DNA of 64,000 bases from Nonomuraea guangzhouensis (GTDB lineage Bacteria > Actinomycetota > Actinomycetes > Streptosporangiales > Streptosporangiaceae), in NCBI RefSeq assembly GCF_019396345.1, contig NZ_JAHKRM010000043.1, positions 1 to 64,000 on the forward strand, written 5' to 3'. The notes under the pieces were generated by a model. The model saw nothing but the letters and a program-made list of their open reading frames with translations. It was not told the DNA's origin and did no database searches. The first letter of the stretch is position 1. The number at the start of each line of letters is the position of its first letter. Made by a program: the position numbers and the translations under genes. Positions 51,023 to 60,659 of the stretch are shown here, in pieces.

Positions 51023-52219
51023 ACAGCACTGATCGCGGGCGGCGGAATCGCGGGTACGGCGGTCGCGATCGCCCTGCGCAAGGCGGGCATCGACGCGGTG
51101 GTCCACGAGGCGTACGACAGGACCGCGGACAACGTGGGCGCGTTCCTCACGCTGGCGGTGAACGCGCTCGACGCCTTACAGGCGATCGACCTCGACACCG
51201 GCGAGGTCGGCTTCGACACTCCGCGCATCACGATCACCAGCGGTTCCGGCCGACGGCTCGGCGAGCTCCCGTACGGCACGGGCGCACCGGGCGGCCTGGT
51301 GAGCCGTACCGTCAAGCGCGCCGACCTGTACCGGTTCCTGCGCGAGCAGGCCGTCAGCCGAGGGGTGCGCATCGAGTACGGCAAGCGGCTCGTGGACGCG
51401 AGGAGCACCGGTGGCGGCGTGGCGGCGCGGTTCGCCGACGGGAGCGTGGCCGAGGCGGACCTGCTCATCGGCGCCGACGGCCTGCGCTCGCGCACCCGCG
51501 AGATCATCGACCCCGCGGCCCCTGGCGCGCGGTACGCCGGGCTGCTCAACACGGGCGGTTACGCCCGCGCCGTCCCCGCCGCCGGGGAGCCCGGCATGAT
51601 GCGCGCCATCTTCGGCAAGCGCTGTTTCTTCACCTACACCGTGCATCCGGACGGCGAGGTGTGGTGGGCGGCGAACCCGGCGCAGGCCACCGAGCTCACC
51701 CCCGCCGACGTGGCGGCGATCACGCCGGCGGAGTGGCGGACCCGGCTGAGCGAGCTGTTCAGGCGCGACCACGGGCCCGCGCTCGACATCATCGCGGCGA
51801 CCGGCGAGATCTTCGCGGGCTGGAACACCTACGACGTCCCCACGGTGCCGGTCTGGCATCGGGACCGGATGATCATCATCGGCGACGCGGCTCACGCCAC
51901 CGCCCCATCGATCGGGCAGGGCGCGGCCATGGCCATCGAGGACGCCGTCGTCCTGGCCAAGTGCCTGCGCGACGGCCCCGACACCGAGTCCGCGTTCACC
52001 GCCTACGAGCGGGCGCGGCGCGCACGGGTCGAGCGGGTCGTCGAGCAGGGCAACCGTACCGGCGGCTGGAAGGCGCTGAGCCCGCTGGCCAGGGTGCCGC
52101 GCGACGTGATCATGAGCCTGGGCATGCGGCACCTGGCCAGGACGGGCAACGACCCGAGCCGCTGGATCTACGAACATCACCTCACCTGGGACGAGACCGC
52201 GTGGAGTGCTTCTCACTGA
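51014..52219 (+). CDS. FAD-dependent monooxygenase
   Basis: 401 aa. GGGIAGTAVAIALRKAGI (residues 9-26) FAD motif, DLLIGADGLRSRTRE (DG motif), and GDAAHATAPSIGQGAAMAIEDAVVLA (GD motif). PHBH/TetX-like class A aromatic hydroxylase. No ribosome binding site is visible, consistent with leaderless expression. Divergent TetR repressor. Substrate unknown; could act on antibiotics or aromatics. Confidence 0.9.
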   Translation: MTYTALIAGGGIAGTAVAIALRKAGIDAVVHEAYDRTADNVGAFLTLAVNALDALQAIDLDTGEVGFDTPRITITSGSGRRLGELPYGTGAPGGLVSRTVKRADLYRFLREQAVSRGVRIEYGKRLVDARSTGGGVAARFADGSVAEADLLIGADGLRSRTREIIDPAAPGARYAGLLNTGGYARAVPAAGEPGMMRAIFGKRCFFTYTVHPDGEVWWAANPAQATELTPADVAAITPAEWRTRLSELFRRDHGPALDIIAATGEIFAGWNTYDVPTVPVWHRDRMIIIGDAAHATAPSIGQGAAMAIEDAVVLAKCLRDGPDTESAFTAYERARRARVERVVEQGNRTGGWKALSPLARVPRDVIMSLGMRHLARTGNDPSRWIYEHHLTWDETAWSASH

Positions 52220-52240
52220 CCAATTAGACTAATTTGGTCA
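52217..52240. promoter_or_regulatory. inverted repeat after the monooxygenase gene
   Basis: Arms TGACCAA and TTGGTCA with an AT-rich 10-nt centre containing TTAGACTAAT, overlapping the gene's stop. It resembles a TetR-type operator that the TnpB element may have separated from its target, or a weak terminator. Confidence 0.35.
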
Positions 52241-52407
52241 GTTTGTCGGGCGCCTGGGAGGCTCGGATGCGACCGTTCATCCGCACCCGAGCAGGACAGC
52301 GCGCCGGTCATGCACAGAATCTTCACACCCCACGACCGCAAGGAACAGATCATTCGCAGCGTGAGGCTCCACCTCGCGGGCACGCCAGTCGGCGATGAGC
52401 AAGATAA

Positions 52408-53637
52408 TCAACTACCGCCGGTTGAATCTGGTGGTTTGCTCTCGCGGTCCCGTCTGGCTGAGGGGAGGCCGGTAGCGTGTGGCTGGTTGATGGCAGCCCA
52501 GCCCGCTGCGCCGCGTGTGGCGATGTTGCGGGCTGCGATGTGGTCGGCGTGCCCAGCGAGGCCACACCCGGTGCATGCGAACCGGCCCCGCGTCGGCCGG
52601 TTCGCCCTAGTAACGCACCCACACACTGGACACGCCTGCGAGGTATACGCGGGGTCGACCAGCACGAAGGCGACCCCTGCTCGGGCGGCCTTGTAGCGGG
52701 TGAATGCGGTCTGCTGGGCGAACGCCCAGCTGTGCAGGGTGCGTCGCTGGAGCCGGTGAGCCCTTACCCGGCCGCGGATGCCCTGCAGATCCTCCAGGGC
52801 GACGCCGCGGCCGGTGCGTTCGGCTTCACGCACCACGAACTTGCTGATCTGGTGGTTGAGGCCGGTCATCATCCGGTGCTCACGCCCGGACAGGCGGCGC
52901 AGCACCCGCCGCGCCGCCGACGTGCCCTTCTTCTGCAACCGGCGGCGCTGGCGGTGGCGCCGCTCGCGCAGGGTGCGGACGTGACCGTTACTGCCGATCG
53001 GCCCAGCCAAGGCGGGGCCGGGCAGCACAACCCGGTCGGAGGTGACCGCCAGGTTCGCCACGCCTTGATCCACCCCGATGAAGCCGCTTACCGGCTCACG
53101 CACCGCCGGCTTGGGCAGGGTGAGGGCGACCTGCAGCAGCCACACACCGCGTCGGCAGATCAGGTCGGCCTCTCCCATCGGCAGCGTGTCGATGGCTTTG
53201 AGGTCGTCTGGCCGGCCAGCGTAGGGGACGGTGACGCGCCCGGTCGGGCTCCACAGCGACACGGTGCGGGCGTCACGGTTGAAGCTCATCAGCCGGGCGT
53301 CGTAAGGGACGGCGCCGTGCGGTCGGAAGATGTGGGCGCGTTTCTTGGTGGAACGCCGGTTGGTGTAGGCGCCGGCGACCCGGGCGATCGCCCGCACCGC
53401 CGCCTGCGCGCCCAGCCCGGCGACCTGCGCCCGCACCTCGTAATAGGCCAGCCGATGCAACTCCACCACAGCGAACACGCGATGCTGCCAGGCCAGGCGG
53501 GAGACCAGAGTGGCCGCTTGATTGCACAACAGCACCGCTGCGGCCAGCGCGTCGGCCTGGGCCGGGGCGGGTGTGAGCCGCAGCTGCACGACCGTGGGCA
53601 GGCCGTGGCGTTTGGTGGCCGAGCGGCGGATCGCCAT
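52408..53637 (-). CDS. tnpB: TnpB-type RNA-guided endonuclease (IS200/IS605 or IS607 family)
   Basis: About 409 aa. RuvC catalytic Asp in GFIGVDQGVANLA (near residue 190), Glu in GVALEDLQGIRGR and Asp in GHADHIAARNIA near the end; a zinc ribbon CPVCGC...CTGCG lies between the last two. The C-terminus is complete. No tnpA transposase gene accompanies it, so the element is non-autonomous or domesticated. GGAGG precedes both the GTG (53640) and ATG (53637). The guide (omega) RNA would be expected across the 3' end of the gene and downstream, near 52230-52500 on the same strand. Confidence 0.9.
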   Translation of the reverse strand: MAIRRSATKRHGLPTVVQLRLTPAPAQADALAAAVLLCNQAATLVSRLAWQHRVFAVVELHRLAYYEVRAQVAGLGAQAAVRAIARVAGAYTNRRSTKKRAHIFRPHGAVPYDARLMSFNRDARTVSLWSPTGRVTVPYAGRPDDLKAIDTLPMGEADLICRRGVWLLQVALTLPKPAVREPVSGFIGVDQGVANLAVTSDRVVLPGPALAGPIGSNGHVRTLRERRHRQRRRLQKKGTSAARRVLRRLSGREHRMMTGLNHQISKFVVREAERTGRGVALEDLQGIRGRVRAHRLQRRTLHSWAFAQQTAFTRYKAARAGVAFVLVDPAYTSQACPVCGCVTRANRPTRGRFACTGCGLAGHADHIAARNIATRGAAGWAAINQPHATGLPSARRDRESKPPDSTGGS

Positions 53638-53725
53638 CACGCGTACCTCCTGTCACAGCGCCATCACCCACCACACACATTACCGAACGTGACCGACTCT
53701 TTCCATACTGTTTTCGAAAGGAGAG

Positions 53726-54306
53726 ATGGCACTTCCTTCCGGCCCCAAAGAACCGGGCCCCCTCACCACAGTGCAGACGAACGGCGCAGACATGAAACAC
53801 CCTTGCGTCTCCGCCGTGTGACCGTACCTGGACAGCGCACGGGACTGGTGCTCGACCACGGTGCGCACAAGGTCACCGTCAGCGAGATCGCCCGCGCGGC
53901 CGGGGTCGGCAAGGGCACCGTCTACCTGTACTGGCCCGCCAAGGAGGACCTCATCCTCGGACTGTTCGCCCGCACCACACCGAGCGCCATGTGCGAGACG
54001 GTCATGCCGATCCATCACCGCCACGGACTGATCCCCCACGACCGTCCGCTGCCCGAACTGACCTACGCCGCGCACGCCGTGCTCACCGGGTTCGGTGTCG
54101 CTCTGTCCGACCCGGCCACCGCCGTGTTCGGCGTCGACGACCCTGACCAGGTCCTCGCCGACACCGTGGCCCGGCTGCTCGAACCCCCGGTCGCCCCCAG
54201 CGAGCAGGCCATCGCCGCGGCCGCCGAGGAGACCCTCGCCGTCCTGCGCCAAGTCCGGGAGGCGGTGCTGGAGCTCATCGAGCGGAGCCAGATCCTCCAG
54301 CAGTGA
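53726..54306 (+). pseudogene. TetR regulator with broken N-terminus
   Basis: AAGGAG then ATG 53726 opens a 31-codon frame (MALPSGPKEPGP) that stops at 53821. In the neighbouring frame a TetR body follows: LVLDHGAHKVTVSEIARAAGVGKGTVYLYWPAKEDLILGLFAR and a helical C-terminal part to 54306. The first HTH helix is degraded. A shortened product from GTG 53818 is conceivable but would lack helix 1. TnpB lies immediately upstream. Confidence 0.6.
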
Positions 54307-54347
54307 GCGGATCCAGGTTGGCGCTGTGGCTGTCGGGACGGAGGTGG

Positions 54348-55253
54348 TCAGGTGTCCGCGTGGCCTCGGGAATGTGGTGACACAAGCTCGCGCACGACGG
54401 CGAGGAAGTTGGCCGTGACCGGCCTCAGGTGCGCGCGATCCCACACGGCGCCTACCTGCCATCTCGCGGGAGGCAGTTCGATGGGCACTATGGTGACGGC
54501 GGGAGAGGCGATGTTGGCGGCACTGGCCGGCACGATGGCGATGCCGACGCCCGAGGCCACCAGGGCCACGACCGTCTGAAGATCGTGCGCTTCCTGAAGG
54601 ATGTGCGGCCTCAGGTCGTAGGCCTTGAGGAAGCCGTCGAGCTGGGCCGCCAGTCCTGGACCCTTCGCCGCCGCGAGCCGGATGAGCGGGTGGTCGTCCA
54701 GCCATGACACGACACTCTCGTCGCCCTGAGGCGCGGGTCCTTCGTCACAGGACACGGCGACAGCGAGCGTGTCCGTGCGCAGGGCGATGGCCCCCAGGTC
54801 GTCGTCCACAGGCAACCTGACAAAACCGACATGCAGCCTGCCCGCCCGTATGAGATCTGTCTGGGTGGCGGTGGACATGTCGTCGAGGGTGATCTCGACG
54901 TGTGGGTAGCGGCGGCGGAAGGCTGCCACGGCGCGCGGGGCCAGGTCGATGGTGGACATGCCGAAGCCGACGCTCAACAAGCCCGATTCGCCGAGTGCCG
55001 TCTGTCGGGCCCGGCGGGCCAGGATGTCCGCGCGGCGAACGAGGTCCTGGGCATCGGGGAGGAACATCTGGCCGAGGGGGGTCAGGGTGGCCCCGTGCCG
55101 TCCCCGGTCGAACAGCGGACCGCCTATCTCGGCCTCCAGAGCCTGAATCTGCTTGGTCAGCGCAGGCTGGGTGACGGCTAGCACCTGCGCCGCCCGGCCG
55201 AACGCACCCACCCTGGCCGTCTCGATGAACGCACGCAGCAGACGGATTTCCAT
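54348..55253 (-). CDS. LysR family regulator
   Basis: 301 aa. HTH EIRLLRAFIETARVGAFGRAAQVLAVTQPALTKQIQALE (residues 2-40), hinge, and effector domain with LSVGFGMSTIDLAPRAVAAFRRRYP and ALVASGVGIAIVPAS. Divergent from the nitrilase gene; an ATGGAAC-N9-GTTTCAT repeat lies between. Confidence 0.9.
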   Translation of the reverse strand: MEIRLLRAFIETARVGAFGRAAQVLAVTQPALTKQIQALEAEIGGPLFDRGRHGATLTPLGQMFLPDAQDLVRRADILARRARQTALGESGLLSVGFGMSTIDLAPRAVAAFRRRYPHVEITLDDMSTATQTDLIRAGRLHVGFVRLPVDDDLGAIALRTDTLAVAVSCDEGPAPQGDESVVSWLDDHPLIRLAAAKGPGLAAQLDGFLKAYDLRPHILQEAHDLQTVVALVASGVGIAIVPASAANIASPAVTIVPIELPPARWQVGAVWDRAHLRPVTANFLAVVRELVSPHSRGHADT

Positions 55254-55264
55254 TCCCGCAGTCT

Positions 55265-55287
55265 ATGGAACCCGTCGAAAGTTTCAT
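55265..55287. promoter_or_regulatory. LysR-type inverted repeat
   Basis: ATGGAAC-N9-GTTTCAT (one mismatch), 11 bp upstream of the LysR start and 62 bp before the nitrilase start. Confidence 0.5.
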
Positions 55288-55349
55288 TGGACCGGCCCGC
55301 CTTGTATCGGGTGTGATGGAGAACATCGATTCCAGTTCAGGGAGAACCA

Positions 55350-56375
55350 TTGTCACCGTCGACCGGCGATGAAAAGCAGACGAATATCCTGCGGTGCGCC
55401 TCGGTGCAGTTCGAGGCCAGACCCGACGCCAAAGAATATAATGTGGCGAGAATAGCGCACTTCGTGCGCGAGGCCGCCGCTGACTCCGTACAGGTCATCG
55501 CCTTTCCGGAAATGTGCCTGATCGGCTACTGGCATCTCCGCAATTATTCAGCCGAGCAGCTGCATGAGCTCGCGGAGCCGATCTCCGGGCCGTCGACGAC
55601 CGCGGTACGTCGCCTCGCGATGGAGAACGGCCTGGCCGTCGGCGTGGGATTCCTGGAGGTGGACGAGAACGGCCGGCTGTTCAACTCGTACGCGGTATGC
55701 CTTCCGGACGGCAACGTGCACCGCCATCGCAAGCTGCACGCGTTCGAGCACGAGGCCATATCCAGCGGCGAAGAGTACACCGTCTTCGACACGCCCTGGG
55801 GTGTTCGCCTCGGGGTGCTGATCTGCTGGGACAACAATCTCGTGGAAAACGTGCGCGCCACCGCTCTCATGGGCGCCTCCGTACTTTTGGCTCCTCATCA
55901 GACCGGCGGAACGGCATCACGCAGTCCGCACTCGATGAAGCCGATCCCGTTGGAGTACTGGCAGGCCAGATACCGGGATCGGAAAACGATCGAAGAGCGG
56001 TTCCGCGGGCCCAGCGGACGTGAATGGCTGCTCCGCTGGTTGCCGGCGCGTGCCCACGACAACGGGCTCGGCGTCGTCTTCAGCAACGGCGTCGGGCGTG
56101 ACGACGACGAGGTACGCACCGGGAACGCCATGATTCTCGACCCTTATGGCCGGATCCTGGTCGAGACGGCCGCCCCTGAGGACACCATGGTGGTCGCCGA
56201 TCTCGACCTGGATCTCCTGCCGATGTCCACCGGGCGGCGCTGGATGATGGGGCGCAGACCCGAGCTGTACGGCATTCTCACCGAGCGTTTCGGCGACGAA
56301 CGCGACCCGCGCACCGCGCGTTTCTCCGACGAGCCTGCGCGGATCGATGTCGCACATGTTCATGACATGCCGTGA
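55350..56375 (+). CDS. nitrilase-superfamily carbon-nitrogen hydrolase
   Basis: 341 aa. Catalytic triad Glu in IAFPEMCLIG, Lys in HRHRKLHAF, Cys in GVLICWDNNL. Ends DVAHVHDMP. TTG start at 55350 after AGGGAG; no ATG fits. Hydrolyses nitriles or amides; closest in layout to aliphatic amidase/carbamoylase-like members. Regulated probably by the divergent LysR. Confidence 0.88.
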   Translation: MSPSTGDEKQTNILRCASVQFEARPDAKEYNVARIAHFVREAAADSVQVIAFPEMCLIGYWHLRNYSAEQLHELAEPISGPSTTAVRRLAMENGLAVGVGFLEVDENGRLFNSYAVCLPDGNVHRHRKLHAFEHEAISSGEEYTVFDTPWGVRLGVLICWDNNLVENVRATALMGASVLLAPHQTGGTASRSPHSMKPIPLEYWQARYRDRKTIEERFRGPSGREWLLRWLPARAHDNGLGVVFSNGVGRDDDEVRTGNAMILDPYGRILVETAAPEDTMVVADLDLDLLPMSTGRRWMMGRRPELYGILTERFGDERDPRTARFSDEPARIDVAHVHDMP

Positions 56376-56424
56376 TGCGATCAAATGCGGGATATCGAGG
56401 GCCGTGACCTGACGGCCAGGGCTG

Positions 56425-57057
56425 TCAGGCGGGTTCGAGTCCGATGAGCCGGGCGAGGACGGCGACCTGGTCGGCGAAGTGGGCGATGAAGTCGGGGGAA
56501 CCCGGATCGGTGCCGCAGACGCCTTCGATGACGTGCGGCAGCGTGGTGGGCGCCATGGCGGCGGCCATCAGCATGATCAGCAGGCAGGCGGGATCCACCT
56601 CGGCCGGAAGCCGGCCGGCTGTCTGCAGCGCGCGCACCTGGTCGACGCTCTCCGCGAGCAGCCGGGCGCGGGGCGCGTGGTCGGGGTCGTCGTCCGGACC
56701 GGTGTACTCCAGGCCGCTCCACGCGAGCAGGCGGGCCCCGTCCGGGTTGTGCGCCGCCTCCATCGCGTATCGGTGCAACTGCTCGGGCAGTGGCGTGCCC
56801 GGTGGCGCCAGCTCGCGCTGCCGCTCCTGCCACTGCTGCGACATGGCCTCGTACAGGCCCTCTTTGCCGTCGAAGTAGTAGGAGATCAGCTGCACGTTGA
56901 CCCCCGCTCTGGCGGCGATCGCGCTGACCCGGGCGCCCGCGTAGCCGTGCGCGCCGAACTCGGCCGATGCCGCGTCCAGGATCAGCTTGCGGGTGCGTTC
57001 CGGATCGCGCTGCCGGTCCTGCGGCGCGGGCGACCTTCGAGGTTTCGACGGAGGCAT
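56425..57057 (-). CDS. TetR family repressor
   Basis: 210 aa. HTH DPERTRKLILDAASAEFGAHGYAGARVSAIAARAGVNVQLISYYFDGKEGLYEAM and a TetR_C_6/17-like ligand domain with NPDGARLLAWSGLEYTG. Basic Pro/Arg-rich N-terminal 18 residues. No obvious palindromic site upstream; ends convergently with the nitrilase. Confidence 0.88.
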   Translation of the reverse strand: MPPSKPRRSPAPQDRQRDPERTRKLILDAASAEFGAHGYAGARVSAIAARAGVNVQLISYYFDGKEGLYEAMSQQWQERQRELAPPGTPLPEQLHRYAMEAAHNPDGARLLAWSGLEYTGPDDDPDHAPRARLLAESVDQVRALQTAGRLPAEVDPACLLIMLMAAAMAPTTLPHVIEGVCGTDPGSPDFIAHFADQVAVLARLIGLEPA

Positions 57058-57192
57058 ACCAGGGACTATACATACGTCATGAATTAATCAAATGAACGCT
57101 TGACAAAGCGCGGGCCGGCCTGCCGACGGAGACAGCGGATGGCCGACCGGCTGTTCGGCGGCGAGACCGGCTGACGAAGAGGGCCGGCACCA

Positions 57193-58005
57193 TTAACGGC
57201 TCCTGTCCTGGGCATCGGTGGTGGACAGCTCAAGGGCGGCATCGAGCAGGCTGCGGGTGTACTCGTGCCGCGGCGCGCCCAGCACGTCCGTCGTCCGCCC
57301 TTCCTCCACCACCACACCGCGGCGCATGACGGCGATCCGGTCCGCGATCTGGTGCACCACCCCGAGGTCGTGGGAGATGAACAGCATCGCCAGATGGTGG
57401 CGCTCGCGCAGGTCGACCAGCAGCCGGAGGATCTGCGCCTGGACCGACACATCCAGCGCGGACACCGCTTCGTCGCAGACCAGCAGCCGGGGTCTGACGG
57501 CGAGCGCGCGGGCGATGCTGACCCGCTGGCACTGTCCGCCGGACAGTTCGCCGGCCCGGTGCCGGGCGACGCTCGCGTCGAGCCCGACGTCGTCGAGCAG
57601 GCGGTGCAGGGCGGCGGTACGGTCGCCGGGCGGGGCCGATTCCGGATGGGTGCGCCAGGCCTCGTTGATGATCGCGGCGACGGTCATGCGCGGGCTCAGC
57701 GACGACCGAGGGTCCTGGAAGACCATCTGCGCGGCACGTTGTTGCGCCGTGGTCCGGCGCCCGACCGGTCCCAGGGGTACGCCGTCGAGCAGGACGGTGC
57801 CGGAGACGGGCTGGACCAGGCCGACGATCGCCCGGGCCACCGTGGTCTTGCCCGACCCCGACTCTCCGACCAGTCCCACGATCTCATCGGGAGCCACCGC
57901 CAGGCTCACTCCATCGACCGCGACGAAGTCCGCCGCGCGCGACCGGAACCAGGTGTTACGGCGGGCGAAGCTGACCCGCAGGTCGTTCACCTCCAGCAGG
58001 CTCAT
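57193..58005 (-). CDS. peptide/opine-type ABC importer ATPase (DppF-like)
   Basis: 270 aa. Walker A GESGSGKTT (about residue 46), ABC signature LSGGQCQRV, Walker B LLVCDEAVSALD. DppF/OppF type. Lacks the C-terminal Oligo_HPY Cys motif, so it ends early compared with its partner. ATG overlaps the partner's stop by 4 bp. Last gene of the operon. Confidence 0.9.
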   Translation of the reverse strand: MSLLEVNDLRVSFARRNTWFRSRAADFVAVDGVSLAVAPDEIVGLVGESGSGKTTVARAIVGLVQPVSGTVLLDGVPLGPVGRRTTAQQRAAQMVFQDPRSSLSPRMTVAAIINEAWRTHPESAPPGDRTAALHRLLDDVGLDASVARHRAGELSGGQCQRVSIARALAVRPRLLVCDEAVSALDVSVQAQILRLLVDLRERHHLAMLFISHDLGVVHQIADRIAVMRRGVVVEEGRTTDVLGAPRHEYTRSLLDAALELSTTDAQDRSR

Positions 58006-59024
58006 CGCTGCAGCAGCTCCTCGGCGAAGTGGCACGCGGCCCATCGGCCGGGCGCGACGGGTCTCGGCTCCGGCTCCTCGGTGCGGCACCGGTCACGTGT
58101 CAGCGGGCACCGAGGATGGAACGCGCAGCCCGGCGGGCGGTTCGCCGGGGTGGCCGGCGTGCCGGGCAAGGGGTGTGCCAGCGCGGCCCGGGTCCGCACC
58201 GCGGGCACGCTCTCGACCAGTGCCCGGGTGTACGGGTGGGCCGGGCGGGCCAGCACCGCCGAGGTGGGGCCGCGCTCGGCGACGCGGCCGGCGTACATGA
58301 CGACGACCTGGTGCGCCACGTGCGCCACGACCCGCAGGTCATGGCTGACCAGGAGCATCGCCAGTCCCTGGTCCTGCTGGATGGAGCGCAGCAGGCGCAG
58401 GATGCGCGCCTGCACCGTCACGTCCAGCGCGGTGGTGGGCTCGTCGGCGAGCAGCAGCGCCGGGCTGCCCGCCAGGGCCAGGGCGATCATGGCCCGTTGC
58501 CGCATCCCGCCGGAGAACTCGTGCGGGTAGCCGCGCATCCTCGCGGCCGGCTCGGGGATGCCCGCCCGCTCGAGCAGTTCGAGCACCCGCCGGCCCACCT
58601 CGGCGCGCGGGCGGCCGGCGCGGCGGAGGATCTCGCCCACCTGGCGGCCGATCGTCTGGGTCGGGTTGAGCGCGGCCAGCGGGTCCTGGAAGATCATCGC
58701 GATCTCGTGGCCGCGTAGCCCGCGCCGCCGGGCAGGGGCCGCCCGGAGGAGGTCCTCACCCCGCCAGCGCAGCTCCCCGCCGGTCGCCGCTCCTTTGGGG
58801 AGCAGGCCGATCACGGCGTTCGCGGTCATCGTCTTGCCGCTGCCGGACTCGCCGATGAGCCCGACCGTCGTCGCCGGCGGGATGTCGAACGTCACCCGGT
58901 CGACGACGCGGACGCCGCCTCCGGCGACGGGCAGGTCGACGACCAGCCCGTCCACCTCGAGCAGCGGGTCGATCGGCGCCGAGTCGTTCCGCACCGGCGT
59001 CGTCGCGTCCCGCGTCCGGCTCAT
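58002..59024 (-). CDS. peptide/opine-type ABC importer ATPase (DppD-like)
   Basis: 340 aa. Walker A GESGSGKTM, signature FSGGMRQRA, Walker B LLLADEPTTALD, and the C-terminal oligopeptide motif CAFHPRCPLTRDRC. Overlaps both neighbours by 4 bp. The pair with 57193 makes the heterodimeric ATPase. Confidence 0.92.
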   Translation of the reverse strand: MSRTRDATTPVRNDSAPIDPLLEVDGLVVDLPVAGGGVRVVDRVTFDIPPATTVGLIGESGSGKTMTANAVIGLLPKGAATGGELRWRGEDLLRAAPARRRGLRGHEIAMIFQDPLAALNPTQTIGRQVGEILRRAGRPRAEVGRRVLELLERAGIPEPAARMRGYPHEFSGGMRQRAMIALALAGSPALLLADEPTTALDVTVQARILRLLRSIQQDQGLAMLLVSHDLRVVAHVAHQVVVMYAGRVAERGPTSAVLARPAHPYTRALVESVPAVRTRAALAHPLPGTPATPANRPPGCAFHPRCPLTRDRCRTEEPEPRPVAPGRWAACHFAEELLQR

Positions 59025-60562
59025 GAGCCGCTGACCTGCATGCCCGCGAAGTTGGGCAGCCCGTTCGGATCCGGTGTGACGCCGGTGACCCGGCGGTTCC
59101 AGGCATAGGCGTACTTGACCGCCATCGGGTACATGCCGACCGCGTCCCGCCAGATGATCTTGCTGGCTTCGCCGTACAGCTTGACCCGCTCGCCGCTGTC
59201 CGCGTTCGCCCCGGCGGCGGCGAGCAGCTTGTCGAGCTCGGGGTTGCAGTAGCCGTTGCGCTTGGCCGCGCAGGGGTACAGCCGGCCGAGCGTGTTGGCC
59301 GCGTCGAACGTGGGGTTCGAGAGCTGCTGGAAGTTGATGTCCCAGTTCAGGGCGAGCAGGTCCTTGGTGAACACCGCCTGCTCCTTCTCCAGCAGGTCCA
59401 CCTGTACGCCGATCTTCTGCAGGTCGGAGACGATCGCCTGGTTGAACGGCCGGAACTCGGCGTTGGCGAACTGCAGCCGCAGCTTGGTGGTGAAGTCGAA
59501 GCCGGCGGCGGTCAGCGCGGCCTTCGCCGCGGCCGGGTCGTAGCGGACGGGTTCCTGGGGGACGTAGCCGAGGGTGACGGGCGAGACCGGGGCGTCGGCC
59601 AGGGTGCCGGTCTGCGGGTACAGCCGCTTGATGATGGTCGCGAAGTCGACCGCCTGCCACAGGGCCCGTCGGATCTTGGCCTCCTTCAGCGCCGGCGCCG
59701 AGGAGTTGAACCACATGGTGAACACGGCGGTGCTGGGCACCGTCCCGACCGTGAGCTTGGCGTCGCGCTGCAGCTCCGCGAGCTGGTCGTCGGGGATGCC
59801 CCAGATCATGTCCACCTCGCCGGTCCGCAGCGCGGTCATCCGGGCCGCGAGCTCGGGCATCTTGCGGATGGTCACCCGGCCGAGCCGGGGCGCGCCGCCG
59901 TAGTGATTGGGGTTCGGCACCAGGACGAGCGTTCCGGAGGAGTCGAACTTCTCGACCTTGAACGGCCCCGATCCGACCGGGTTCTGGAAGAACGCCGGGT
60001 CCTCACCGGTCAGGCCGGCGGGCAGCACGTAGAAGATGGCCAGCTTGTACGGCACCGCCGCGTCCGGTTTCGCGGCCTTCAGCACCACCTCGGCAGGCGA
60101 CGTGGCGGTCATCGTGTAACCGGCGAAGTTGGCCGCGTTCGTGCTCTTGAGCTCGAGGAGCCGCTTGAACGAGGCGACGACGTCGTCGGCGGTGACGGGC
60201 TTGCCGTCGCTGAACTTCACGCCCTGGCGCAGCGTGAACGTCCACTGGGTGGCGGAGGCGTCGGGCTTCCAGGCGGTGGCGAGGTCACCCTGCAGACTGC
60301 CGTCCGGGCGGGGCCGCACCAGCCGGCTGAAGATCGCTTGGGAGGCCAGCTGGGTGCCGGTGGCGCTGCCGCCCGTGGGACTGGCCGGGTCGAGGCTGTC
60401 GATGGCGTAGGTGCCGGCGACGGTGATCTCACTGCCGCCGCCGGCGCCGCCACCGGTGCCGCCACTGGTGGCGGCGCTGCATCCGCTCAGCGCGATGGCC
60501 GCGGCGGCGATAAGGGCCAGTGCCGCGCGGCGCGGCCTGTCTGAGGCGAGAGGTCTGGTCAT
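59021..60562 (-). CDS. ABC importer substrate-binding lipoprotein (SBP family 5)
   Basis: 513 aa. Signal with lipobox IALSGC (Cys about 28), Gly-rich spacer, then the family 5 fold (YAIDSLDPASPTGG, FTLRQGVKFSDGKPVTADDVVASFKRLL, NPVGSGPFKVEKF, RRALWQAVD). Binds peptides, opines or nickel chelates outside the membrane. It lies between permease and ATPase genes. Confidence 0.92.
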   Translation of the reverse strand: MTRPLASDRPRRAALALIAAAAIALSGCSAATSGGTGGGAGGGSEITVAGTYAIDSLDPASPTGGSATGTQLASQAIFSRLVRPRPDGSLQGDLATAWKPDASATQWTFTLRQGVKFSDGKPVTADDVVASFKRLLELKSTNAANFAGYTMTATSPAEVVLKAAKPDAAVPYKLAIFYVLPAGLTGEDPAFFQNPVGSGPFKVEKFDSSGTLVLVPNPNHYGGAPRLGRVTIRKMPELAARMTALRTGEVDMIWGIPDDQLAELQRDAKLTVGTVPSTAVFTMWFNSSAPALKEAKIRRALWQAVDFATIIKRLYPQTGTLADAPVSPVTLGYVPQEPVRYDPAAAKAALTAAGFDFTTKLRLQFANAEFRPFNQAIVSDLQKIGVQVDLLEKEQAVFTKDLLALNWDINFQQLSNPTFDAANTLGRLYPCAAKRNGYCNPELDKLLAAAGANADSGERVKLYGEASKIIWRDAVGMYPMAVKYAYAWNRRVTGVTPDPNGLPNFAGMQVSGS

Positions 60563-60659
60563 GGGCGTCTTCCCGTCTTCCGGGGCTTCAGGGGGTGCAA
60601 ATGAAGGGAAGGGACTGTGCGGGGAAGGGAGATGTGCTTGTCGGACGTGGGCCGGTGCC

